Source of the DNA: Desmodus rotundus
Taxonomy: Eukaryota > Chordata > Mammalia > Chiroptera > Phyllostomidae
Assembly (NCBI RefSeq): GCF_022682495.2
Contig: NC_071387.1
Coordinates: 149,094,347 to 149,158,346, forward strand
Direction: 5' to 3'
Length of the DNA stretch: 64,000 bases
In this document: piece by piece, positions 9,670-22,251 of the stretch
Layout: each line of letters starts with the position of its first letter
Position numbering within the stretch: position 1 is the first letter of the stretch
Notes under the pieces: model-generated
The model's input: the letters and a program-made list of their open reading frames with translations, nothing else
Told to the model about the DNA's origin: nothing
Database searches by the model: none
Made by a program: the position numbers and the translations under genes

Positions 9670-10636
9670 ATGTGGGCGGAACCCACACCCACCGAGGGGT
9701 TCTCCCGGGGGGACTCAGGCCTGAGCCCTGCCTGGGCGGTTAAGAGTACTGCCCTGGCTCAAACTGCCCCCCCACCGCCCCCAGGAGGCAAACGTGGACC
9801 TGGCCACTGCCACTCTCTAAAGTCTGGTCTAAACTACGCAAGAAGCGACTGTGACCGCTGAGACCTCGGTCCCCCGGAGACCAACCCCCCTCTCTGTGAA
9901 GGCATCCCCAGCCTCCGGTACTTGGTGTCTGCAAAAGTCATTCACCTGTGGCCAACCTGGGCCCCCGTGAGCAAGACCATGCCCCATGGCAGGAGCCTGG
10001 GGAGGCCACTGGAGCCACGGGGGCAGGGCTGGGGATTTTGCCGGGGTTCTCTCGGGGCCCAGGCGTCCTCTCTCGCCCGGGGAGTGCCCACGCCGTCCCT
10101 TGACCCCCGCAGGACACCTGCATCCAGCGATAAGCGGCCCTCTGCCTCCATGGGGCTCGGAAACAAGGGGCCGGGGTGCGAGCAACTGGCCTACGTGGCG
10201 GCAAACCCGCAGACCCCTCCGTCACGTCCCCACCACTGCGAAGATCCCCCTGTTCTTCCATCCGTAAAGGGGTGCCCTTTACGGATGGAAGAACAGGGGG
10301 GAGGCCCCCAGGAGATGGCTTTCCTCCGAGCCGCGGCTGCTTAGTTTGGGGCCCAAAAGCGGGGCGCGCATGCGCTGGCAGGCCCCCTCACCACAAGCCT
10401 GTCTGCGGGCAACGGGCCCCGCCCTTGAGATATCTTGCCAGGTTCACAGGGTCACTGGGGTCGTGTCCGGGGAAACGGAAGTCCTCCCTGCCACCCAGAG
10501 GACCCCGCGTTTTCTCTTGGACCCCACTGGCCAGCAGCTCTCCAACCCCGGCAGAGGCAGAGTGCCCAGGGAAGACCTGGGGACCTAGGGCCGAGGAGGG
10601 GGGCCGGCCGCTGTTCAGCTCCAGATGGAGTGGGCC
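9670..10636 (+). repeat. Monomer 11 (5a-3A), 967 bp
   Basis: 5a-3A with CCCAAAAGCGG, GCCGAGGAGG and CTGTTCAGC, leading into ATGTGGTCGG. These marks recur in monomers 17 and 22. Confidence 0.95.
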
Positions 10637-11607
10637 ATGTGGTCGGAACCCACACCCACCGAGGGGTTCTCCCGGGGGGACTCAGGCCTGAGCCCTGCCT
10701 GGGCGGTTAAGAGTACTGCCCTGGCTCAAACTGCCCCCCCCCCCGCCCCCAGGAGGCAAACGTGGACCTGGCCACTGCCACTCTCTAAAGTCTGGTCTAA
10801 ACTATGCAAGAAGCGACTGTGACCGCTGAGACCTCGGTCCCCCGGAGACCAACCCCCCTCTCCGTGAAGGCATCCCCGGCCTCCGGTACTTGGTGTCTGC
10901 AAAAGGCATTCACCTGCGGCTAACCTGGGCCCTCGTGAGCAAGACCATGCCCCATGGAAGGAGCCAGGGGAGGCCACTGGAGCCACGGGGGCCAGGGCTG
11001 GGGATTTTGCCGGGGTTCTCTTGGGGCCCAGGCGTCCTCTCTCGCCCGTGGAGTGCCCACGCCGTCCCTTGAACCCCGCAGTACACCTGCATCCAGCGAT
11101 AAGCGGCCCTCTGCCTCCATGGGGCTCAGAAACAAGGGGCCGGGGTGCGAGCAACTGGCCTACGTGGCGGCAAACCCGCAGACCCCTCCGTCTCGTCCCC
11201 ACCACTGTGAAGATCCCCCTGTTCTTCCATCCGTAAAGGGGTCCCCCTTTACGGATGGAAGAACAGGGGGGAGGCCCCCAGGAGATGGCTTTCCTCCGAA
11301 CCGCGGCTGCTTAGTTTGTGGCCCAGAAGCGAGGCCGCGCATGCGCGGGCAGGCCCCCTCACCACAAGCCTGTCTGCGGGCAACGGACCCCGCCCTTGAG
11401 ATATCTTGCCCGGTTCACAGGGTCCCTGGGGTCGTGTCCGGGGAAACGGAAGTCCTCCCTGCCACCCAGAGGACCCCGCGTTTTCTCTTGGACCCCACTG
11501 GCCAGCAGCTCTCCAACCCCGGCAGAGGCAGAGTGCCCAGGGAAGACCTGGGGACCTAGGGCCGGGGAGGGGGGCCGGCCGCTGTACAGCTCCAGATGGA
11601 GTGGGCC
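10637..11607 (+). repeat. Monomer 12 (5e-3C), 971 bp
   Basis: C11 tract, CTATGCAAGAAG, GGAGCCAGGGG, CTCTTGGGGCC and GCAGTACACC. This set of marks is shared with monomers 18 and 23 only. Confidence 0.95.
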
Positions 11608-12573
11608 ATGTGGGCGGAACCCACACCCACCGAGGGGTTCTCCCGGGGGGACTCAGGCCTGAGCCCTGCCTGGGCGGTTAAGAGTCCTGCCCTGGCTCAA
11701 ACTGCCCCCCCCTGCCCCCAGGAGGCAAACTTGGACCTGGCGACTGCCACCCTCTAAAGTCTGGTCTAAACTACGCAAGAAGCGACTGTGACCGCTGAGA
11801 CCTCGGTCCCCCGGAGACCAACCCCCCTCTCTGTGAAGGCATCCCCAGCCTCCGGTACTTGGTGTCTGCAAAAGTCATTCACCTGTGGCCAACCTGGGCC
11901 CCCGTGAGCAAGACCATGCCCCATGGCAGGAGCCTGGGGAGGCCACTGGAGCCACGGGGGCAGGGCTGGGGATTTTGCCGGGGTTCTCTCGGGGCCCAGG
12001 CGTCCTCTCTCGCCCGGGGAGTGCCCACGCCGTCCCTTGACCCCCGCAGGACACCTGCATCCAGCGATAAGCGGCCCTCTGCCTCCATGGGGCTCGGAAA
12101 CAAGGGGCCGGGGTGCGAGCAACTGGCCTACGTGGCGGCAAACCCGCAGACCCCTCCGTCACGTCCCCACCACTGCGAAGATCCCCCTGTTCTTCCATCC
12201 GTAAAGGGGTGCCCTTTACGGATGGAAGAACAGGGGGGAGGCCCCCAGGAGATGGCTTTCCTCCGAGCCGCGGCTGCTTAGTTTGGGGCCCAGAAGCGGG
12301 GCGCGCATGCGCTGGCAGGCCCCCTCACCACAAGCCTGTCTGCGGGCAACGGGCCCCGCCCTTGAGATATCTTGCCAGGTTCACAGGGTCACTGGGGTCG
12401 TGTCCGGGGAAAGGGAAGTCCTCCCTGCCACCCAGAGGACCCCGCGTTTTCTCTTGGACCCCACTGGCCAGCAGCTCTCCAACCGCGCCAGAGGCAGAGT
12501 GCCCAGGGAAGACCTGGGGACCTAGGGCCGGGGAGGGGGGCCGGCCGCTGTACAGCTCCAGATGGAGTGGGCC
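11608..12573 (+). repeat. Monomer 13 (modified 5a-3A), 966 bp
   Basis: Opens with AGTCCTGCC, AACTTGG and GGCGACTGCCACC (5b/5c-like), then joins 5a at CTCTCTGTG. The 3A end has AAAGGGAAG. Repeated at monomers 19 and 24. Confidence 0.94.
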
Positions 12574-13538
12574 ATGTGGGCGGAACCCACACCCACCGAG
12601 GGGTTCTCCCGGGGGGACTCAGGCCTGAGCCCAGCCTGGCGGTTAAGAGTCCGGCCCTGGCTCAAACTGCCCCCCCCTGCCCCCAGGAGGCAAACTTGGA
12701 CCTGGCGACTGCCACCCTCTAAAGTCTGGTCTAAACTACGCAAGAAGCGACTGTGACTGCTGAGACCTTGGTCCCCCGGAGACCAACCCCCCTATCCGTG
12801 AAGGCATCCCCGGCCTCCGGTACTTGGTGTCTGCAAAAGGCATTCACCTGCGGCTAACCTGGGCCCCCGTGAGCAAGACCATGCCCCATGGCAGGAGCCT
12901 GGGGAGGCCACTGGAGCCACGGGGGCAGGGCTGGGGATTTTGCCGGGGTTCTCTCGGGGCCCAGGCGTCCTCTCTCGCCCGGGGAGTGCCCACGCCGTCC
13001 CTTGACCCCCGCAGGACACCTGCATCCAGCGATAAGCGGCCCTCTGCCTCCATGGGGCTCGGAAACAAGGGGCCGGGGTGCGAGCAACTGGCCTACGTGG
13101 CGGCAAACCCGCAGACCCCTCCGTCACGTCCCCACCACTGCGAAGATCCCCCTGTTCTTCCATCCGTAAAGGGGTCCCCCTTTACGGATGGAAGAACAGG
13201 GGGGAGGCCCCCAGGAGATGGCTTTCCTCGGAGCCGCGGCTGCTTAGTTTGGGGCCCAGAAGCGGGGCCGCGCATGCGCGGGCAGGCCCCCTCACCACAA
13301 GCCTGTCTGCGGGCAACGGGCCCCGCCCTTGAGATATCTTCCCGGTTCACAGGGTCCCTGGGGTCGTGTCCGGGAAACGGAAGTCCTCCCTGCCACCCAG
13401 AGGACCCCGCGTTTTCTCTTGGACCCCACTGGCCAGCAGCTCTCCAACCCCGGCAGAGGCAGAGTGCCCAGGGAAGACCTGGGGTCCTAGGGCCGGGGAG
13501 GGGGGCCGGCCGCTGTACAGCTCCAGATGGAGTGGGCC
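12574..13538 (+). repeat. Monomer 14 (5b-3B), 965 bp
   Basis: Same marks and length as monomer 2, which lies 11,603 bp upstream (12 monomers). Confidence 0.95.
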
Positions 13539-14507
13539 ATGTGGGCGGAACCCACACCCACCGAGGGGTTCTCCCGGGGGGACTCAGGCCTGAGCCCTGC
13601 CTGGGCGTTTAAGAGTCCTGCCCTGGCTCAAACTGCCCCCCCCTGCCCCCAGGAGGCAAACTTGGACCTGGCGACTGCCACCCTCTAAAGTCTGGTCTAA
13701 ACTACGCAAGAAGCGACTGTGACCGCTGAGACCTCGGTCCCCCGGAGACCAACCCCCCTCTCCGTGAAGGCATCCCCGGCCTCCGGTACTTGGTGTCTGC
13801 AAAAGGCATTCACCTGCGGCTAACCTGGGCCCCCGTGAGCAAGACCATGCCCCATGGCAGGAGCCTGGGGAGGCCACTGGAGCCACGGGGGCCAGGGCTG
13901 GGGATTTTGCCGGGGTTCTCTCGGGGCCCAGGCGTCCTCTCTCGCCCGGGGAGTGCCCACGCCGTCCCTTGACCCCCGCAGGACACCTGCATCCAGCGAT
14001 AAGCGGCCCTCTGCCTCCATGGGGCTCGGAAACGAGGGGCCGGGGTGCGAGCAACTGGCCTACGTGGCGGCAAACCCGCAGACCCCTCCGTCTCGTCCCC
14101 ACCACTGTGAAGATCCCCCTGTTCTTCCATCCGTAAAGGGGTCCCCCTTTACGGATGGAAGAACAGGGGGGAGGCCCCCAGGAGATGGCTTTCCTCCGAA
14201 CCGCGGCTGCTTAGTTTGTGGCCCAGAAGCGAGGCCGCGCATGCGCGGGCAGGCCCCCTCACCACAAGCCTGTCTGCGGGCAACGGACCCCGCCCTTGAG
14301 ATATCTTGCCCCGTTCACAGGGTCCCTGGGGTCGTGTCCGGGGAAACGGAAGTCCTCCCTGCCACCCAGAGGACCCCGCGTTTTCTCTTGGACCCCACTG
14401 GCCAGCAGCTCTCCAACCCCGGCAGAGGCAGAGTGCCCAGGGAAGACCTGGGGACCTAGGGCCGGGGAGGGGGGCCGGCCGCTGTACAGCTCCAGATGGA
14501 GTGGGCC
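13539..14507 (+). repeat. Monomer 15 (5c-3C hybrid), 969 bp
   Basis: 5c start (GCGTTTAAG, AACGAGG) joined to a 3C end (GTCTCGTCC, GTTTGTGG). It has TTGCCCCGTTC, shared only with monomer 21. Confidence 0.94.
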
Positions 14508-15474
14508 ATGTGGGCGGAACCCACACCCACCGAGGGGTTCTCCCGGGGGGACTCAGGCCTGAGCCCTGCCTGGGCGGTTAAGAGTACTGCCCTGGCTCAA
14601 ACTGCCCCCCCACCGCCCCCAGGAGGCAAACGTGGACCTGGCCACTGCCACTCTCTAAAGTCTGGTCTAAACTACGCAAGAAGCGACTGTGACCGCTGAG
14701 ACCTCGGTCCCCCGGAGACCAACCCCCCTCTCTGTGAAGGCATCCCCAGCCTCCGGTACTTGGTGTCTGCAAAAGTCATTCACCTGTGGCCAACCTGGGC
14801 CCCCGTGAGCAAGACCATGCCCCATGGCAGGAGCCTGGGGAGGCCACTGGAGCCACGGGGGCAGGGCTGGGGATTTTGCCGGGGTTCTCTCGGGGCCCAG
14901 GCGTCCTCTCTCGCCCGTGGAGTGCCCACGCCGTCCCTTGAACCCCGCAGGACACCTGCATCCAGCGATAAGCGGCCCTCTGCCTCCATGGGGCTCGGAA
15001 ACCAGGGGCCGGGGTGCGAGCAACTGGCCTACGTGGCGGCAAACCCGCAGACCCCTCCGTCACGTCCCCACCACTGCGAAGATCCCCCTGTTCTTCCATC
15101 CGTAAAGGGGTGCCCTTTACGGATGGAAGAACAGGGGGGAGGCCCCCAGGAGATGGCTTTCCTCCGAGCCACGGCTGCTTAGTTTGGGGCCCAGAAGCGG
15201 GGCGCGCATGCGCTGGCAGGCCCCCTCACCACAAGCCTGTCTGCGGGCAACGGGCCCCGCCCTTGAGATATCTTGCCCGGTTCACAGGGTCCCTGGGGTC
15301 GTGTCCGGGGAAACGGAAGTCCTCCCTGCCACCCAGAGGACCCCGCGTTTTCTCTTGGACCCCACTGGCCAGCAGCTCTCCAACCCCGGCAGAGGCAGAG
15401 TGCCCAGGGAAGACCTGGGGACCTAGGGCCGGGGAGGGCGGCCGGCCGCTGTACAGCTCCAGATGGAGTGGGCC
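14508..15474 (+). repeat. Monomer 16 (crossover junction, 5a-3A), 967 bp
   Basis: 5a up to GGGGGCAGGG (about 14862). From CCCGTGGAG (T at 14918) it matches monomer 10 (TTGAACCCC, AACCAGG, GAGCCACGG, GGGCGGCCGG). The switch falls within about 14863-14917 and marks the start of a second 5.8-kb block. Confidence 0.92.
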
Positions 15475-16441
15475 ATGTGGGCGGAACCCACACCCACCGA
15501 GGGGTTCTCCCGGGGGGACTCAGGCCTGAGCCCTGCCTGGGCGGTTAAGAGTACTGCCCTGGCTCAAACTGCCCCCCCACCGCCCCCAGGAGGCAAACGT
15601 GGACCTGGCCACTGCCACTCTCTAAAGTCTGGTCTAAACTACGCAAGAAGCGACTGTGACCGCTGAGACCTCGGTCCCCCGGAGACCAACCCCCCTCTCT
15701 GTGAAGGCATCCCCAGCCTCCGGTACTTGGTGTCTGCAAAAGTCATTCACCTGTGGCCAACCTGGGCCCCCGTGAGCAAGACCATGCCCCATGGCAGGAG
15801 CCTGGGGAGGCCACTGGAGCCACGGGGGCAGGGCTGGGGATTTTGCCGGGGTTCTCTCGGGGCCCAGGCGTCCTCTCTCGCCCGGGGAGTGCCCACGCCG
15901 TCCCTTGACCCCCGCAGGACACCTGCATCCAGCGATAAGCGGCCCTCTGCCTCCATGGGGCTCGGAAACAAGGGGCCGGGGTGCGAGCAACTGGCCTACG
16001 TGGCGGCAAACCCGCAGACCCCTCCGTCACGTCCCCACCACTGCGAAGATCCCCCTGTTCTTCCATCCGTAAAGGGGTGCCCTTTACGGATGGAAGAACA
16101 GGGGGGAGGCCCCCAGGAGATGGCTTTCCTCCGAGCCGCGGCTGCTTAGTTTGGGGCCCAAAAGCGGGGCGCGCATGCGCTGGCAGGCCCCCTCACCACA
16201 AGCCTGTCTGCGGGCAACGGGCCCCGCCCTTGAGATATCTTGCCAGGTTCACAGGGTCACTGGGGTCGTGTCCGGGGAAACGGAAGTCCTCCCTGCCACC
16301 CAGAGGACCCCGCGTTTTCTCTTGGACCCCACTGGCCAGCAGCTCTCCAACCCCGGCAGAGGCAGAGTGCCCAGGGAAGACCTGGGGACCTAGGGCCGAG
16401 GAGGGGGGCCGGCCGCTGTTCAGCTCCAGATGGAGTGGGCC
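15475..16441 (+). repeat. Monomer 17 (5a-3A), 967 bp
   Basis: Copy of monomer 11 at +5,805 bp, with CCCAAAAGCGG and GCCGAGGAGG. Confidence 0.95.
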
Positions 16442-17414
16442 ATGTGGTCGGAACCCACACCCACCGAGGGGTTCTCCCGGGGGGACTCAGGCCTGAGCCC
16501 TGCCTGGGCGGTTAAGAGTACTGCCCTGGCTCAAACTGCCCCCCCCCCCCCGCCCCCAGGAGGCAAACGTGGACCTGGCCACTGCCACTCTCTAAAGTCT
16601 GGTCTAAACTATGCAAGAAGCGACTGTGACCGCTGAGACCTCGGTCCCCCGGAGACCAACCCCCCTCTCCGTGAAGGCATCCCCGGCCTCCGGTACTTGG
16701 TGTCTGCAAAAGGCATTCACCTGCGGCTAACCTGGGCCCTCGTGAGCAAGACCATGCCCCATGGAAGGAGCCAGGGGAGGCCACTGGAGCCACGGGGGCC
16801 AGGCCTGGGGATTTTGCCGGGGTTCTCTTGGGGCCCAGGCGTCCTCTCTCGCCCGTGGAGTGCCCACGCCGTCCCTTGAACCCCGCAGTACACCTGCATC
16901 CAGCGATAAGCGGCCCTCTGCCTCCATGGGGCTCAGAAACAAGGGGCCGGGGTGCGAGCAACTGGCCTACGTGGCGGCAAACCCGCAGACCCCTCCGTCT
17001 CGTCCCCACCACTGTGAAGATCCCCCTGTTCTTCCATCCGTAAAGGGGTCCCCCTTTACGGATGGAAGAACAGGGGGGAGGCCCCCAGGAGATGGCTTTC
17101 CTCCGAACCGCGGCTGCTTAGTTTGTGGCCCAGAAGCGAGGCCGCGCATGCGCGGGCAGGCCCCCTCACCACAAGCCTGTCTGCGGGCAACGGACCCCGC
17201 CCTTGAGATATCTTGCCCGGTTCACAGGGTCCCTGGGGTCGTGTCCGGGGAAACGGAAGTCCTCCCTGCCACCCAGAGGACCCCGCGTTTTCTCTTGGAC
17301 CCCACTGGCCAGCAGCTCTCCAACCCCGGCAGAGGCAGAGTGCCCAGGGAAGACCTGGGGACCTAGGGCCGGGGAGGGGGGCCGGCCGCTGTACAGCTCC
17401 AGATGGAGTGGGCC
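16442..17414 (+). repeat. Monomer 18 (5e-3C), 973 bp
   Basis: Copy of monomer 12. It is the longest monomer of the window because of a C13 run at 16539-16551. It also has CCAGGCCTGG in place of CCAGGGCTGG. Confidence 0.95.
16539..16551 (+). repeat. Poly-C microsatellite, longest allele (C13)
   Basis: About 100 bp into each monomer lies CTG-C(n)-TG or ACCG-CCCCC-AGG. The first run is C7 in 5a monomers, C8 in most 5b/5c, C9-C12 in 5f and C10-C13 in 5e. Its length accounts for most of the 969-973 bp monomers. Confidence 0.9.
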
Positions 17415-18380
17415 ATGTGGGCGGAACCCACACCCACCGAGGGGTTCTCCCGGGGGGACTCAGGCCTGAGCCCTGCCTGGGCGGTTAAGAGTCCTGCCCT
17501 GGCTCAAACTGCCCCCCCCTGCCCCCAGGAGGCAAACTTGGACCTGGCGACTGCCACCCTCTAAAGTCTGGTCTAAACTACGCAAGAAGCGACTGTGACC
17601 GCTGAGACCTCGGTCCCCCGGAGACCAACCCCCCTCTCTGTGAAGGCATCCCCAGCCTCCGGTACTTGGTGTCTGCAAAAGTCATTCACCTGTGGCCAAC
17701 CTGGGCCCCCGTGAGCAAGACCATGCCCCATGGCAGGAGCCTGGGGAGGCCACTGGAGCCACGGGGGCAGGGCTGGGGATTTTGCCGGGGTTCTCTCGGG
17801 GCCCAGGCGTCCTCTCTCGCCCGGGGAGTGCCCACGCCGTCCCTTGACCCCCGCAGGACACCTGCATCCAGCGATAAGCGGCCCTCTGCCTCCATGGGGC
17901 TCGGAAACAAGGGGCCGGGGTGCGAGCAACTGGCCTACGTGGCGGCAAACCCGCAGACCCCTCCGTCACGTCCCCACCACTGCGAAGATCCCCCTGTTCT
18001 TCCATCCGTAAAGGGGTGCCCTTTACGGATGGAAGAACAGGGGGGAGGCCCCCAGGAGATGGCTTTCCTCCGAGCCGCGGCTGCTTAGTTTGGGGCCCAG
18101 AAGCGGGGCGCGCATGCGCTGGCAGGCCCCCTCACCACAAGCCTGTCTGCGGGCAACGGGCCCCGCCCTTGAGATATCTTGCCAGGTTCACAGGGTCACT
18201 GGGGTCGTGTCCGGGGAAAGGGAAGTCCTCCCTGCCACCCAGAGGACCCCGCGTTTTCTCTTGGACCCCACTGGCCAGCAGCTCTCCAACCGCGCCAGAG
18301 GCAGAGTGCCCAGGGAAGACCTGGGGACCTAGGGCCGGGGAGGGGGGCCGGCCGCTGTACAGCTCCAGATGGAGTGGGCC
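17415..18380 (+). repeat. Monomer 19 (modified 5a-3A), 966 bp
   Basis: Copy of monomer 13 at +5,807 bp. Confidence 0.95.
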
Positions 18381-19345
18381 ATGTGGGCGGAACCCACACC
18401 CACCGAGGGGTTCTCCCGGGGGGACTCAGGCCTGAGCCCAGCCTGGCGGTTAAGAGTCCGGCCCTGGCTCAAACTGCCCCCCCCTGCCCCCAGGAGGCAA
18501 ACTTGGACCTGGCGACTGCCACCCTCTAAAGTCTGGTCTAAACTACGCAAGAAGCGACTGTGACTGCTGAGACCTTGGTCCCCCGGAGACCAACCCCCCT
18601 ATCCGTGAAGGCATCCCCGGCCTCCGGTACTTGGTGTCTGCAAAAGGCATTCACCTGCGGCTAACCTGGGCCCCCGTGAGCAAGACCATGCCCCATGGCA
18701 GGAGCCTGGGGAGGCCACTGGAGCCACGGGGGCAGGGCTGGGGATTTTGCCGGGGTTCTCTCGGGGCCCAGGCGTCCTCTCTCGCCCGGGGAGTGCCCAC
18801 GCCGTCCCTTGACCCCCGCAGGACACCTGCATCCAGCGATAAGCGGCCCTCTGCCTCCATGGGGCTCGGAAACAAGGGGCCGGGGTGCGAGCAACTGGCC
18901 TACGTGGCGGCAAACCCGCAGACCCCTCCGTCACGTCCCCACCACTGCGAAGATCCCCCTGTTCTTCCATCCGTAAAGGGGTCCCCCTTTACGGATGGAA
19001 GAACAGGGGGGAGGCCCCCAGGAGATGGCTTTCCTCGGAGCCGCGGCTGCTTAGTTTGGGGCCCAGAAGCGGGGCCGCGCATGCGCGGGCAGGCCCCCTC
19101 ACCACAAGCCTGTCTGCGGGCAACGGGCCCCGCCCTTGAGATATCTTCCCGGTTCACAGGGTCCCTGGGGTCGTGTCCGGGAAACGGAAGTCCTCCCTGC
19201 CACCCAGAGGACCCCGCGTTTTCTCTTGGACCCCACTGGCCAGCAGCTCTCCAACCCCGGCAGAGGCAGAGTGCCCAGGGAAGACCTGGGGTCCTAGGGC
19301 CGGGGAGGGGGGCCGGCCGCTGTACAGCTCCAGATGGAGTGGGCC
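18381..19345 (+). repeat. Monomer 20 (5b-3B), 965 bp
   Basis: Copy of monomer 14 at +5,807 bp. Confidence 0.95.
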
Positions 19346-20314
19346 ATGTGGGCGGAACCCACACCCACCGAGGGGTTCTCCCGGGGGGACTCAGGCCTGA
19401 GCCCTGCCTGGGCGTTTAAGAGTCCTGCCCTGGCTCAAACTGCCCCCCCCTGCCCCCAGGAGGCAAACTTGGACCTGGCGACTGCCACCCTCTAAAGTCT
19501 GGTCTAAACTACGCAAGAAGCGACTGTGACCGCTGAGACCTCGGTCCCCCGGAGACCAACCCCCCTCTCCGTGAAGGCATCCCCGGCCTCCGGTACTTGG
19601 TGTCTGCAAAAGGCATTCACCTGCGGCTAACCTGGGCCCCCGTGAGCAAGACCATGCCCCATGGCAGGAGCCTGGGGAGGCCACTGGAGCCACGGGGGCC
19701 AGGGCTGGGGATTTTGCCGGGGTTCTCTCGGGGCCCAGGCGTCCTCTCTCGCCCGGGGAGTGCCCACGCCGTCCCTTGACCCCCGCAGGACACCTGCATC
19801 CAGCGATAAGCGGCCCTCTGCCTCCATGGGGCTCGGAAACGAGGGGCCGGGGTGCGAGCAACTGGCCTACGTGGCGGCAAACCCGCAGACCCCTCCGTCT
19901 CGTCCCCACCACTGTGAAGATCCCCCTGTTCTTCCATCCGTAAAGGGGTCCCCCTTTACGGATGGAAGAACAGGGGGGAGGCCCCCAGGAGATGGCTTTC
20001 CTCCGAACCGCGGCTGCTTAGTTTGTGGCCCAGAAGCGAGGCCGCGCATGCGCGGGCAGGCCCCCTCACCACAAGCCTGTCTGCGGGCAACGGACCCCGC
20101 CCTTGAGATATCTTGCCCCGTTCACAGGGTCCCTGGGGTCGTGTCCGGGGAAACGGAAGTCCTCCCTGCCACCCAGAGGACCCCGCGTTTTCTCTTGGAC
20201 CCCACTGGCCAGCAGCTCTCCAACCCCGGCAGAGGCAGAGTGCCCAGGGAAGACCTGGGGACCTAGGGCCGGGGAGGGGGGCCGGCCGCTGTACAGCTCC
20301 AGATGGAGTGGGCC
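19346..20314 (+). repeat. Monomer 21 (5c-3C hybrid), 969 bp
   Basis: Copy of monomer 15 at +5,807 bp, including TTGCCCCGTTC. Confidence 0.95.
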
Positions 20315-21281
20315 ATGTGGGCGGAACCCACACCCACCGAGGGGTTCTCCCGGGGGGACTCAGGCCTGAGCCCTGCCTGGGCGGTTAAGAGTACTGCCCT
20401 GGCTCAAACTGCCCCCCCACCGCCCCCAGGAGGCAAACGTGGACCTGGCCACTGCCACTCTCTAAAGTCTGGTCTAAACTACGCAAGAAGCGACTGTGAC
20501 CGCTGAGACCTCGGTCCCCCGGAGACCAACCCCCCTCTCTGTGAAGGCATCCCCAGCCTCCGGTACTTGGTGTCTGCAAAAGTCATTCACCTGTGGCCAA
20601 CCTGGGCCCCCGTGAGCAAGACCATGCCCCATGGCAGGAGCCTGGGGAGGCCACTGGAGCCACGGGGGCAGGGCTGGGGATTTTGCCGGGGTTCTCTCGG
20701 GGCCCAGGCGTCCTCTCTCGCCCGGGGAGTGCCCACGCCGTCCCTTGACCCCCGCAGGACACCTGCATCCAGCGATAAGCGGCCCTCTGCCTCCATGGGG
20801 CTCGGAAACAAGGGGCCGGGGTGCGAGCAACTGGCCTACGTGGCGGCAAACCCGCAGACCCCTCCGTCACGTCCCCACCACTGCGAAGATCCCCCTGTTC
20901 TTCCATCCGTAAAGGGGTGCCCTTTACGGATGGAAGAACAGGGGGGAGGCCCCCAGGAGATGGCTTTCCTCCGAGCCGCGGCTGCTTAGTTTGGGGCCCA
21001 AAAGCGGGGCGCGCATGCGCTGGCAGGCCCCCTCACCACAAGCCTGTCTGCGGGCAACGGGCCCCGCCCTTGAGATATCTTGCCAGGTTCACAGGGTCAC
21101 TGGGGTCGTGTCCGGGGAAACGGAAGTCCTCCCTGCCACCCAGAGGACCCCGCGTTTTCTCTTGGACCCCACTGGCCAGCAGCTCTCCAACCCCGGCAGA
21201 GGCAGAGTGCCCAGGGAAGACCTGGGGACCTAGGGCCGAGGAGGGGGGCCGGCCGCTGTTCAGCTCCAGATGGAGTGGGCC
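20315..21281 (+). repeat. Monomer 22 (5a-3A junction), 967 bp
   Basis: Sits where a copy of monomer 16 would be expected, but its 3' part is that of monomers 11/17 (CCCAAAAGCGG, GCCGAGGAGG). The third block copy is therefore one monomer shorter. Confidence 0.92.
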
Positions 21282-22251
21282 ATGTGGTCGGAACCCACAC
21301 CCACCGAGGGGTTCTCCCGGGGGGACTCAGGCCTGAGCCCTGCCTGGGCGGTTAAGAGTACTGCCCTGGCTCAAACTGCCCCCCCCCCGCCCCCAGGAGG
21401 CAAACGTGGACCTGGCCACTGCCACTCTCTAAAGTCTGGTCTAAACTATGCAAGAAGCGACTGTGACCGCTGAGACCTCGGTCCCCCGGAGACCAACCCC
21501 CCTCTCCGTGAAGGCATCCCCGGCCTCCGGTACTTGGTGTCTGCAAAAGGCATTCACCTGCGGCTAACCTGGGCCCTCGTGAGCAAGACCATGCCCCATG
21601 GAAGGAGCCAGGGGAGGCCACTGGAGCCACGGGGGCCAGGGCTGGGGATTTTGCCGGGGTTCTCTTGGGGCCCAGGCGTCCTCTCTCGCCCGTGGAGTGC
21701 CCACGCCGTCCCTTGAACCCCGCAGTACACCTGCATCCAGCGATAAGCGGCCCTCTGCCTCCATGGGGCTCAGAAACAAGGGGCCGGGGTGCGAGCAACT
21801 GGCCTACGTGGCGGCAAACCCGCAGACCCCTCCGTCTCGTCCCCACCACTGTGAAGATCCCCCTGTTCTTCCATCCGTAAAGGGGTCCCCCTTTACGGAT
21901 GGAAGAACAGGGGGGAGGCCCCCAGGAGATGGCTTTCCTCCGAACCGCGGCTGCTTAGTTTGTGGCCCAGAAGCGAGGCCGCGCATGCGCGGGCAGGCCC
22001 CCTCACCACAAGCCTGTCTGCGGGCAACGGACCCCGCCCTTGAGATATCTTGCCCGGTTCACAGGGTCCCTGGGGTCGTGTCCGGGGAAACGGAAGTCCT
22101 CCCTGCCACCCAGAGGACCCCGCGTTTTCTCTTGGACCCCACTGGCCAGCAGCTCTCCAACCCCGGCAGAGGCAGAGTGCCCAGGGAAGACCTGGGGACC
22201 TAGGGCCGGGGAGGGGGGCCGGCCGCTGTACAGCTCCAGATGGAGTGGGCC
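21282..22251 (+). repeat. Monomer 23 (5e-3C), 970 bp
   Basis: Third copy of monomer 12 (CTATGCAAG, GCAGTACACC) with a C10 tract. Confidence 0.95.

Larger units (their letters stand above)
9670..14507 (+). repeat. Higher-order block I, copy 1 (monomers 11-15)
   Basis: Order aA-eC-aA-bB-cC. With the 3' part of monomer 10 and the 5' part of monomer 16 it makes a six-monomer period of about 5.805 kb. Shared marks: CCCAAAAGCGG, CTATGCAAG, GCAGTACACC, TTGCCCCGTTC. Confidence 0.9.
15475..20314 (+). repeat. Higher-order block I, copy 2 (monomers 17-21)
   Basis: Monomer-by-monomer copy of 11-15, offset 5,805-5,807 bp. The 2-bp difference is the longer poly-C run of monomer 18. Confidence 0.9.
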
